The notes: generated from the sequence alone by a model not told the origin. Positions 1 through 5,236 are shown, numbered from the stretch's first letter. The stretch is DNA of 7,448 nucleotides from Candidatus Gastranaerophilales bacterium (GCA_944326495.1 CALVEE010000038.1:1-7448), one strand, 5' to 3'. Numbers and translations are program-made.

Positions 1-16
1 ATGTATTAAGTTACAT
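1..16. repeat. 16-bp direct repeat, copy 1
   Basis: ATGTATTAAGTTACAT here matches ATGTATTATGTTACAT at 114-129 with one mismatch. The two copies bracket a segment of about 97 bp (17-113) that is about 47% G+C by hand count, clearly above the AT-rich surroundings. The copy lies just upstream of the -35 element of the pilin promoter. It could be a regulator site, since GTTACAT is also a half of the palindrome at 122-140, or it could be the edge of an inserted segment. The window begins at its first base, so it may extend further left. Confidence 0.5.
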
Positions 17-25
17 GGGCGTACA

Positions 26-54
26 TTGAGACAGGTCAGTAGGCCAAATATTAT
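26..54 (+). promoter_or_regulatory. Predicted sigma70-type promoter for the pilin gene
   Basis: A -35 element TTGAGA (26-31, 5 of 6 to consensus) and a -10 element TATTAT (49-54, 5 of 6) are separated by exactly 17 bp. Transcription would begin near 60-62, giving a leader of about 97 nt before the pilin start at 159. The -35 is flanked by TTACAT (11-16) and GTACATT (21-27), which resemble the half-sites of the palindrome at 122-140, so a regulator could overlap it. The spacing and both hexamers are read directly; promoter activity is inferred. Confidence 0.55.
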
Positions 55-104
55 CTGGTAGTCTTTAGATAGAATGCCTGTCGACCAGTCTCCTACGTGC
101 GTAG
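28..104. other. Imperfect long hairpin plus small adjacent hairpin in the pilin leader region
   Basis: GAGACAGGTCAGTAGG (28-43) pairs with CCTGTCGACCAGTCTC (77-92). Fourteen of 16 positions pair, two of them as G-T, around a 33-nt loop. It is followed at once by a 5-bp hairpin, CTACG-TG-CGTAG (93-104). The predicted -10 box (49-54) falls in the loop, so a plus-strand transcript starting near 61 would hold only the right arm and the small hairpin. The arms may therefore act as DNA, as part of a longer transcript from upstream, or as a minus-strand RNA. I do not recognise a known riboswitch or small RNA in it. Confidence 0.4.
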
Positions 105-113
105 CACCACAAT

Positions 114-129
114 ATGTATTATGTTACAT
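114..129. repeat. 16-bp direct repeat, copy 2
   Basis: This is the partner of the repeat at 1-16 (15 of 16 identical). Its right half, TGTTACAT, is also the left arm of the perfect palindrome at 122-140, so the two elements overlap. Because copy 1 lacks a full palindromic partner, the repeat and the palindrome may be separate signals that share a core. Confidence 0.5.
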
Positions 130-140
130 TCAATGTAACA
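122..140. promoter_or_regulatory. Perfect 9+1+9 palindrome before the pilin RBS (candidate operator)
   Basis: TGTTACATTCAATGTAACA is a perfect inverted repeat of 9 bp around one central base. It ends 6 nt before the Shine-Dalgarno sequence. With a one-base centre it reads more like a DNA operator for a dimeric regulator than an RNA hairpin, though an RNA stem with a larger loop is possible. TTACAT and GTACATT at 11-27 look like partial copies near the -35 box, which would suit cooperative binding. No regulator can be named from the sequence. Confidence 0.5.
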
Positions 141-146
141 CTTTAT

Positions 147-153
147 AGGAGAG
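147..153 (+). promoter_or_regulatory. Ribosome binding site fixing the pilin start
   Basis: AGGAGAG lies 5 nt before the ATG at 159. This settles the start at 159 rather than the in-frame ATG at 114, which lies in the leader repeat and would add 15 non-pilin residues ahead of the prepilin leader. Confidence 0.85.
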
Positions 154-158
154 CTTTT

Positions 159-965
159 ATGAAAAAATCTGGATTCACGTTGGCTGAAGTATTGATTACA
201 CTTGGAATTATAGGTGTTGTAGCTGCACTCACTGCACCGGCTTTGGTTATGAGCAGCAGAAATGAAGCCAATGCTGCTAAACTTTCTGTGTCAATCTCAA
301 ATTTAGAAAATGCATTTACAAATATGATTATAAGTGAAGGGGTTGATAATATGTTTCAAACGCAAGCCTGGGCCCAAGTTGATAATAGAAGAGCTTTTGC
401 AGGTAATATAGGAAGGTTCATGCATATTAATGGTTCAAGGCTTCCGCATGAAGACGATGGAGACGGGGCTGATATGATCCGAGAATACTACGCCGGGCAA
501 CCTTTACCCGCAGGGATGGACGAAAATGGAACACGTGACGAAGGTTCTTCTAATGGTGTTATTAATGTAATGGCAAGAGACCCAAATTTGGGTATTGGAA
601 CAAATCACGTTATCGAAATGAAAAATGGAGCAGCCATTTTCATTGCTCCTTGTAGAGATCAAAATCCGACAGAAGCCACAAGAAGAAATATTATAAATCA
701 AGGCGGTTCATTATTTAATGAAGCAGCTGCAGTTGTTATTGATGTAAACGGTGCAAGTGCTCCCAATGTAATTGGTCGTGATTTGTTTTATTTTTACCTT
801 GGAGAGAATGGAATCTTATATCCTGTAGGTGGATTAGATTCTGTAGTTTTTGACCCTGGTACAAGATCTTGGGAAAATACATGTCCAGTAAATGGAAATA
901 TCAGCTGGAATGGGTATGCTTGTACTGCTCGGGTTATATCAGAAGGATATAAAATAACATATTAA
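159..965 (+). CDS. Type IV pilin-like protein (pseudopilin) with prepilin cleavage site
   Basis: This 268-residue precursor starts MKKSG|FTLAEV, a class III prepilin leader. Prepilin peptidase should cut after Gly5 to leave Phe+1 with Glu at +5, followed by a hydrophobic helix to about residue 30 that anchors the subunit in the inner membrane or in a pilus or pseudopilus. The rest is a globular domain exposed outside the membrane. Near the C-terminus, D195-V-N-G, P202-N and G206-R-D resemble the calcium-binding-type loop of pseudopilins such as GspG. Cys242 and Cys255 could form the C-terminal disulfide. The start is set by the strong RBS at 147-153. The gene has its own promoter and a strong terminator about 50 nt beyond the stop, so it is probably monocistronic. 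No pilus assembly genes are in the window. Family membership is clear from the sequence; whether it is a pilus subunit, a minor pilin or a secretion pseudopilin is not. The central region (residues 60-150) is rich in Gly, Asp and Asn and shows no motif I can name. Confidence 0.88.
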   Translation: MKKSGFTLAEVLITLGIIGVVAALTAPALVMSSRNEANAAKLSVSISNLENAFTNMIISEGVDNMFQTQAWAQVDNRRAFAGNIGRFMHINGSRLPHEDDGDGADMIREYYAGQPLPAGMDENGTRDEGSSNGVINVMARDPNLGIGTNHVIEMKNGAAIFIAPCRDQNPTEATRRNIINQGGSLFNEAAAVVIDVNGASAPNVIGRDLFYFYLGENGILYPVGGLDSVVFDPGTRSWENTCPVNGNISWNGYACTARVISEGYKITY

Positions 966-978
966 TACTCTTCAAGTT

Positions 979-1527
979 TTACAATTCAAAATACTCAGCT
1001 TTATCAAGTGTACGCTCGTCTCTATAGTAGCTATTATAGAGGCGGGCTTTTTTAATTATGTTGTACCATTTAGAATATTCATTCATAAAATCTTCTTTGT
1101 TTTTATTCATATAATGAATAGTAACAATCCCTTCATATCCCCTTGTAACCCTCAAAAACTCGCACTGCCCTTTTATATTACCGTAATCATCCGTACATCT
1201 TCCGGCTATCGCATCATTGGCTGTAAGTCTTAATGTCTTATACCGGCCGGTTGGATTAATTTTTTTCATACGTGCCAGATTATTGTTCATAAAAATATTT
1301 ATCGGATAAGTTGAGCCGTTATATGAGTGAACAACAACGGTTCTTGTCCAATTATTACTGCTCTGGCCGTTTGGAACATACTGGAGAATTGCCTCATTAT
1401 TTACTTTTTTATAATACGCTTTAACCCACAATTCTTTATCAGGAAACTTTATTATAATAGTTTCATAAGCAAACACTGCTAAAGCAGACAGGAAAAATAT
1501 ACTAATAAATAAAAGGACTCTTTTCAT
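979..1527 (-). CDS. Small secreted or periplasmic protein of unknown function
   Basis: The product has 182 residues and begins with a classic signal peptide: MKR, then a hydrophobic run to about residue 17, then V-F-A before a likely cleavage after Ala20. The mature part is about 162 residues and polar, with only two cysteines (111 and 122) that could form a disulfide. I do not recognise the family. The stretch L-Q-Y-V-P-N-G-Q-S-S-N-N-W-T (49-62) is vaguely like a motif seen in some uncharacterised exported proteins, but I would not name a domain. ATG at 1527 is preferred over the in-frame TTG at 1533: the upstream GGTGGGG is 9 nt from the ATG but too close to the TTG. The gene overlaps the 3' end of the Nif3-family gene by 26 nt, so it is probably translated from the same mRNA. 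Residues 159-172 are encoded by DNA that also forms the plus-strand terminator of the pilin gene. Confidence 0.72.
   Translation of the reverse strand: MKRVLLFISIFFLSALAVFAYETIIIKFPDKELWVKAYYKKVNNEAILQYVPNGQSSNNWTRTVVVHSYNGSTYPINIFMNNNLARMKKINPTGRYKTLRLTANDAIAGRCTDDYGNIKGQCEFLRVTRGYEGIVTIHYMNKNKEDFMNEYSKWYNIIKKARLYNSYYRDERTLDKAEYFEL
1014..1053 (+). terminator. Strong intrinsic terminator of the pilin gene, inside the opposing CDS
   Basis: On the plus strand, 1014-1028 pairs with 1033-1047 as a continuous 15-bp stem (three G-T pairs) around the 4-nt loop AGCT, followed directly by TTTTTT (1048-1053). It begins 48 nt after the pilin stop. On the minus strand the same DNA codes for residues 159-172 of the secreted protein (K-K-A-R-L-Y-N-S-Y-Y-R-D-E-R) and has no T-run after the stem, so it should terminate only plus-strand transcripts. 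The pilin mRNA tail would therefore be antisense to about the last 75 nt of the opposing gene. Confidence 0.85.
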
Positions 1528-2176
1528 CAGCAATTACCCCACCCGCATCGCAAATTTCCATCAAAAGCCCTGGCGCAAAAATTTCGCTCTCAAAATGTCC
1601 TATATCAAAAAGAACTGTATCAGCGTCAAGTGCTGTATGGAATTTTATATCGCCGGTTACAAACGCATCCGTTTTCCCGATAAATTCAGAACCTGAGCCT
1701 GCACAAAACCCGATTGTTTTTATTTGCGTTAAGCCTTTATTATTCACATATCTCAAATTTGGCGATATTTTTAAGAGTTTTTCTCTCAATTCTTCTACGC
1801 TAATAGGCTCCTCAAGTTCCACAATCCGTGCAAAATCATCATTTCTGCTTTTTTTAAAACCTAAAACCTTAATCAGAGTATCTGTAGTTCCGCCTTCTGC
1901 TCTATCGAGATTAGTATGAGCGGAATAAATATTTATATCTTTGTATTTAAACGGAATAAAAAACAGCGGATGATGCGAAATTATCATATCACATCCGGAT
2001 TGTCGCGCCTGTTCAACCACATTGTCGGTAACTGTCAGAGCGAACATGATTTTGTTTACTTCACTTCCTTCCGTATTTACCCCCGCATTTACCCCCCAGC
2101 CGCTTGAATCCCAGCTTTCCTGCGTTTCTAACGGTGCAAAATCCTCTATTTTTTTAACAATTTCATATTTATTCAA
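1502..2176 (-). CDS. Nif3/YbgI-family dinuclear metal-binding protein
   Basis: This 224-residue protein belongs to the Nif3-like (DUF34, often labelled 'GTP cyclohydrolase 1 type 2 homolog') family, whose members hold two metal ions. The true biochemical role of the family is unsettled. Visible landmarks in order: W22-D at the usual N-terminal W-D-x-x-G site (here W-D-S-S-G-W, where many members have W-D-N-x-G-L), S-H-H-P (67-70), S-A-H-T-N-L-D (85-91), V-T-G-D-I-K-F-H (173-180), and G-H-F-E-S-E (193-198). These supply the expected His, Asp and Glu metal ligands. Length and C-terminus (S-P-F-I-Y) suit the short, single-domain form. The start is TTG at 2176, 4 nt after a GGAGGAG; an in-frame start further upstream at 2227 would lie deep inside coaBC and add a non-family extension. 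TTG overlaps the coaBC stop (TTGAATAA), so translation is probably coupled to coaBC. It also overlaps the next gene by 26 nt. Confidence 0.88.
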   Translation of the reverse strand: MNKYEIVKKIEDFAPLETQESWDSSGWGVNAGVNTEGSEVNKIMFALTVTDNVVEQARQSGCDMIISHHPLFFIPFKYKDINIYSAHTNLDRAEGGTTDTLIKVLGFKKSRNDDFARIVELEEPISVEELREKLLKISPNLRYVNNKGLTQIKTIGFCAGSGSEFIGKTDAFVTGDIKFHTALDADTVLFDIGHFESEIFAPGLLMEICDAGGVIADEKSPFIY

Positions 2177-3389
2177 AAATCTCCTCCAAAATACGTTTTG
2201 CAATATTTTGTTTGGTATCTTTTTCAATATGTTTTATATTCAAGTTTTTGTCAAGAATGTAAACTTCATTCTCATCACTGTTAAATCCGATATCTTTTCT
2301 TGAAATATCGTTTGCAATTAAGTAGTCACAACCTTTGTTTTTAATCTTAATTTTTGCGTTCTCAATCAGATTTTCGCTTTCTGCGCAAAATCCGGCAATA
2401 ATCGGGCAAAGTTCCCCCGCCCCGTGTGGGAGGGGGTTAGGGGGAGGGGTTTTACGTTTTTCCTGCAATGCAATACATATTCCTTTCAATATATCAGGGT
2501 TCTTAACAAGCTTAAGCGTAAGCTCATCATCCCCCCCCTTTTTAATCTTTTGTTCAGAATAGTTTTCTACTCTATAATCGGCAACTGCAGCAGCCATAAT
2601 TACGCAATCTTTTCCCGCAAGATTTTCTTTTACAGCTTTTTCCATCTCTAAAGCTGTTTCTACCACGATATTTTTATAATTCTTATCTGTTTTAAAGGTT
2701 GAAATAAGTGTTACTTCTGCTCCCATAGAATAAGCTTCATCCGCAAGCGCAAGCCCCATTTTTCCAGAAGATGAATTTGAAATATATCTCACAGGATCAA
2801 TTTTTTCTTTTGTTCCGCCTGCTGTTATAAGAATTTTTTTGCCTTTTAACCTGCCTGATAAGATTTCAACAGTTTTATCAAAAATATCCTCAACTTCTCT
2901 CATCCTTCCGACACCGGAAGTTCCGCAGGCGAGATAACCGCTTTCAGGCTCAAGTATATGGTATCCGGCGCTTTTTAATTTCCCGAGATTTTCCTGAACA
3001 AAAGGATTATTCCACATATTTGTATTCATTGCAGGCGCAATAAGAAACGGTTTATTAAAAGCACAGGCTGTTGACAACAGAAGGTTATCACATATCCCGT
3101 TTGCGAGTTTAGAAATTGTATTGGCGCTTGCGGGCGCAATTACAAAAATATCCGCTTCCGTAAGTGCAATGTGTTCGGGCTTATACTCATCAATCTCAAA
3201 ATTTTCGACATAGACTTCATTATTAGAAAGCGTTTGAAGAGTAAGTTTGGTAACAAAATTTAAAGCATTAGGAGTTAAAACGACTCTCACATTAGCTTCT
3301 GCTTTTCTATAAAGTCTTATAAGCGTACAAATTTTATACGCTGCAATACCGCCTGTTATCCCGATTAAAATATTTTTACCTTTTAGCAT
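2169..3389 (-). CDS. coaBC: Bifunctional phosphopantothenoylcysteine decarboxylase / phosphopantothenate-cysteine ligase
   Basis: CoaBC carries out two cytoplasmic steps of coenzyme A synthesis: joining cysteine to 4'-phosphopantothenate (CoaB, nucleotide-dependent), then FMN-dependent decarboxylation to 4'-phosphopantetheine (CoaC). The CoaC half (about 1-180) shows G-I-T-G-G-I-A-A-Y-K (10-19), catalytic-type His73, the P-A-M-N-x-x-M-W motif (119-126) with Asn122, and the substrate-lid Cys155 in L-A-C-G-T-S-G-V-G-R-M. The CoaB half (about 184-406) shows A-G-G-T-K-E-K-I-D-P-V-R-Y-I-S-N (190-205), S-S-G-K-M-G, A-A-A-V-A-D-Y-R (266-273), K-I-K-K, K-N-P-D-I-L (296-301), and G-F-C-A-E-S-E. The 406-residue length is normal. 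It carries an extra proline-rich stretch, residues 314-327, encoded by a GC-rich palindromic element. An 8-G run on the coding strand (2531-2538) encodes part of K-K-G-G-D. The start has no good Shine-Dalgarno sequence; translation may be leaderless. It heads the operon with the Nif3-family gene and the secreted protein. Confidence 0.95.
   Translation of the reverse strand: MLKGKNILIGITGGIAAYKICTLIRLYRKAEANVRVVLTPNALNFVTKLTLQTLSNNEVYVENFEIDEYKPEHIALTEADIFVIAPASANTISKLANGICDNLLLSTACAFNKPFLIAPAMNTNMWNNPFVQENLGKLKSAGYHILEPESGYLACGTSGVGRMREVEDIFDKTVEILSGRLKGKKILITAGGTKEKIDPVRYISNSSSGKMGLALADEAYSMGAEVTLISTFKTDKNYKNIVVETALEMEKAVKENLAGKDCVIMAAAVADYRVENYSEQKIKKGGDDELTLKLVKNPDILKGICIALQEKRKTPPPNPLPHGAGELCPIIAGFCAESENLIENAKIKIKNKGCDYLIANDISRKDIGFNSDENEVYILDKNLNIKHIEKDTKQNIAKRILEEIFE
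2181..2187 (-). promoter_or_regulatory. Ribosome binding site for the Nif3-family TTG start
   Basis: GGAGGAG on the minus strand lies within the last codons of coaBC, 4 nt before TTG at 2176 (7 nt if only the first GGAG is counted). It is the reason for choosing the TTG start and supports translational coupling with coaBC. Confidence 0.75.
2409..2450. repeat. GC-rich palindromic element inserted in frame in coaBC
   Basis: This 42-bp, very G+C-rich stretch sits in an AT-rich gene. Its core is an inverted repeat, CCCCCGCCC (2414-2422) against GGGAGGGGG (2428-2436), with one mismatch and a 5-nt loop. It reads in frame on the minus strand as T-P-P-P-N-P-L-P-H-G-A-G-E-L (CoaBC residues 314-327). 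The insert lies between a helix after K-N-P-D-I-L and the strand leading into G-F-C-A-E-S-E, a position where CoaB proteins normally have a short surface loop. Peptides of the type P-P-P-N-P-L-P-x-G-x-G-E are a familiar by-product of dispersed GC-rich palindromic repeats in many bacterial genomes, comparable in behaviour to Rickettsia palindromic elements that tolerate coding sequence. Only one copy is in this window. Confidence 0.75.
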
Positions 3390-3395
3390 AAAAAC

Positions 3396-3424
3396 ATTTT
3401 AACCTAAAAACATGACTTCTTAAA
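3396..3424 (-). promoter_or_regulatory. Weak candidate promoter for coaBC, possibly leaderless
   Basis: On the minus strand a -10-like TAAAAT (3401-3396) lies only 6 nt before the coaBC ATG, with TTTAAG (3424-3419) at 17-bp spacing as a poor -35. If used, transcription would start at or beside the ATG. That would fit the lack of a good Shine-Dalgarno sequence. The region is so AT-rich that such matches arise by chance. Confidence 0.3.
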
Positions 3425-3485
3425 GTTAATCATTAAACAAATATCATCTAAATAAATGAAATTTTAATAAAACGGTAAAGAACCC

Positions 3486-3508
3486 TTAATAATATCCGAT
3501 ATTATTAA
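3486..3508. promoter_or_regulatory. Perfect 11+1+11 palindrome abutting the TPR-gene RBS
   Basis: The left arm TTAATAATATC (3486-3496) and right arm GATATTATTAA (3498-3508) are exact reverse complements around a single C. The right arm runs into the Shine-Dalgarno sequence AAAGGAAGG (3507-3515). It could be an operator for the divergent coaBC/TPR spacer, or an RNA fold that partly covers the RBS. The rest of the 130-bp spacer (3390-3519) is AT-rich, and I see no convincing plus-strand promoter in it. Confidence 0.5.
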
Positions 3509-3515
3509 AGGAAGG
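3507..3515 (+). promoter_or_regulatory. Ribosome binding site for the TPR protein (TTG start)
   Basis: AAAGGAAGG lies 4 nt before TTG at 3520. A second in-frame TTG at 3526 is 10 nt away, and the first ATG (3538) is 22 nt away, too far for this site. TTG at 3520 is therefore preferred. The arrangement matches the other TTG start in this window at 2176. Confidence 0.65.
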
Positions 3516-3519
3516 ACGG

Positions 3520-5178
3520 TTGATATTGTTTAATACAATGAACACAGTACGCCCGCGCCCTTATCCGCAGCGAGGCAATTATAACGCAGGCAGTGACGGT
3601 ACCGACAAGGACGGTCATAACGGTAATGCGCAAGACCAGCAGCAGCAACGTCAGAACCAGCAGGTTGTAGCACGCGGCAGGGCAGAAGATATGCAGCAGG
3701 CGCAGCCAATTGCACAGCGTCAGGGGGTATATTCGCCTGCAAACAATGCTTATCCAGCCTCTCCGCAGCGTCAGACTTATCACGTTCAAACCCCGCCTCC
3801 TATCAGATACAACCCTAATCAGGTTAATCCGATGCAATATCAGGCAGCCCAGGCGGGTTACCAGCCTATAGCCCAAAATCCTGCACCGCAGCCGCAGCAG
3901 CCGGCACAGGCACAGAGAAGCAACAAAATTAATATTGCACAGATTTTAAAAGATTTTAGAAATACTATAAAAGCAATAGCAACTCCTCCGGAGATTGAAG
4001 AGCAGGTTAATCATTATCTTCAGATTGTTGATGCGCAGGTAAGAGAAGTTCATCCGCAGGTTAATCTTATTCAGAGCAATTTAAAAATAGCGGCATCTCT
4101 ATTGGATAAATACATATCTGAAACCTTGAATAAAGAGTCAAAAGTTGTTCAGAATTGGTTAGATGCATTATTTTTACAAAAAATTAACTACAGCTATAAT
4201 GAAGAAGAAGTTAACCCGAATTTTCTGGTAAAATTCCCGGAAAATAATCCGAAACCAAAAGCCCAGCCTCAAGAGGTTCAGGAAGCACCAATCGCGCAGG
4301 AAGAAGCTCCTGTGCAGGAAGAGATTATTGAATTTGAGCCGGAAGAACTCTCTTTAGAGCAAGAATTTACGCAGGCTAAGGAAACGATTTCTAAGAAACC
4401 GAATATAACAATAATTCCGCAGGATACAAAGTTGAAATCTTTGTTTGTTGAGGCTAAAAAACAGGCTTTTTCAAACAATCCGCAAAAAGCAATGCAGATG
4501 TTTAAGGAAGCTTTCATAAGAGCAGAAGAGCTCAAAGACAATGAAACACAGTCAAGAATTTGTCTTGAAATAGGAAAAATTTATGATGACAACGACCATT
4601 TTGTACAGGCTCTAAACAGTTATAACAAATCATTGAAATATACAACCGATGTTAATGTAAAATCAAGAGCACATTTTTCAATGGCGCAGATTTATGATGA
4701 CGTAAACGAGATTGTACCGGCTTTGAACCATTATATGACTTCGATTTCATACGCCGGAAAGTCTGATGATTTAATCGGTCAGTCTGATTCCCTAACCAGA
4801 ATGGCAAATATATTTACGGATAAATATGATGAAAATGCTTTTGATTACTATGATGTTGCGCGCAAATTAATTGAACAGACAACAGACAGTTCTATGAAGG
4901 GTTATGTTTTATCAAATACAGCTGATGCCTGCGTGCAGTTTAAAAAGAATGATAAAGCTTTAAAATATTACGCAGAAGCTGTAAAAAACTATGAAAAGAC
5001 AAATTCCCGCGAAGAAATCGCCTTGAATTATAAATCAGCAGCACAGATTATGATTGATTTTAACAGTCCTAACAAAGCAAAATCTTTACTCAAGAAAGCT
5101 CTTGTAAATGCAGTTAAGACAACGAACGAAGATTTAGTTTCAGAAATCAACGCACTGTTAGCTTCTGTAGAAGAATAA
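3520..5178 (+). CDS. Gln/Pro-rich protein with C-terminal TPR array
   Basis: The protein has 552 residues and no signal peptide or membrane segment, so it is probably cytoplasmic. Residues 11-135 are low complexity and rich in Gln, Pro, Ala and Asn, likely disordered. Residues 136-225 are predicted helical and ordered (A-Q-I-L-K-D-F-R-N-T-I-K-A-I-A onward). Residues 243-285 form an acidic Pro/Gln/Glu linker. Residues 303-552 hold about six TPR-like helix pairs at roughly 40-residue spacing, with typical A/G-Y-A pattern positions such as C-L-E-I-G-K-I-Y (348-355), A-L-N-S-Y-N-K-S-L-K-Y (364-374), F-S-M-A-Q-I-Y (386-392), and A-L-K-Y-Y-A-E-A-V-K-N-Y (480-491). TPR arrays are protein-binding scaffolds; the partner here is unknown. 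The first 400 bp are visibly richer in G+C (CAG, CCG, GCG, CGC codons) than the rest of the gene. No catalytic domain is visible. The palindrome at 3486-3508 may control it. It lies 58 nt upstream of metG, which has its own likely promoter, so a functional link to metG is not implied. Confidence 0.82.
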   Translation: MILFNTMNTVRPRPYPQRGNYNAGSDGTDKDGHNGNAQDQQQQRQNQQVVARGRAEDMQQAQPIAQRQGVYSPANNAYPASPQRQTYHVQTPPPIRYNPNQVNPMQYQAAQAGYQPIAQNPAPQPQQPAQAQRSNKINIAQILKDFRNTIKAIATPPEIEEQVNHYLQIVDAQVREVHPQVNLIQSNLKIAASLLDKYISETLNKESKVVQNWLDALFLQKINYSYNEEEVNPNFLVKFPENNPKPKAQPQEVQEAPIAQEEAPVQEEIIEFEPEELSLEQEFTQAKETISKKPNITIIPQDTKLKSLFVEAKKQAFSNNPQKAMQMFKEAFIRAEELKDNETQSRICLEIGKIYDDNDHFVQALNSYNKSLKYTTDVNVKSRAHFSMAQIYDDVNEIVPALNHYMTSISYAGKSDDLIGQSDSLTRMANIFTDKYDENAFDYYDVARKLIEQTTDSSMKGYVLSNTADACVQFKKNDKALKYYAEAVKNYEKTNSREEIALNYKSAAQIMIDFNSPNKAKSLLKKALVNAVKTTNEDLVSEINALLASVEE

Positions 5179-5195
5179 GGGGTTATAATTTTTTG

Positions 5196-5204
5196 TGCTA
5201 TAAT
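5196..5204 (+). promoter_or_regulatory. Extended -10 promoter for metG
   Basis: TGCTATAAT combines a TG extension with a perfect TATAAT (5199-5204). No recognisable -35 lies at 16-18 bp, which an extended -10 can tolerate. Start would be near 5211, giving a leader of about 26 nt. A second TATAAT at 5184-5189 lacks the TG extension. Both lie in the 58-nt gap after the TPR gene stop. Confidence 0.55.
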
Positions 5205-5236
5205 TTTAATAAAGTTTTAAAAAGGGAATTGAGATT

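Noticed and set aside
2..61. C-terminal end of a gene entering from the left (open frame to TAG at 59-61).
   Set aside because: Only 19 codons with no family signal, and it runs across a good promoter and hairpin arm, so chance is the better explanation.
17..113. A tRNA or other known RNA, suggested by G+C content, hairpins and a GCACCA string near 104-109.
   Set aside because: No 7-bp acceptor stem, no T-arm consensus and no anticodon arm could be laid out, and no riboswitch core was recognised.
114..158. Extension of the pilin gene to the upstream in-frame ATG at 114.
   Set aside because: It has no RBS, lies in the leader repeat and palindrome, and would put 15 polar residues ahead of a typical prepilin leader that has a strong RBS of its own.
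504..701. 65-codon minus-strand frame inside the pilin gene.
   Set aside because: It is antisense to a clearly coding, family-typed gene, with no RBS or recognisable product.
2411..2450. The GC-rich hairpin in coaBC as an intrinsic terminator.
   Set aside because: Neither strand has a T-run directly after the stem, and termination there would truncate coaBC and silence the rest of the operon.
3505..3876. 123-codon minus-strand frame opposite the Gln/Pro-rich head of the TPR gene.
   Set aside because: It is a by-product of CAG/CCG-rich codons, which leave few stops on the opposite strand. The leucine- and arginine-rich translation resembles no family.
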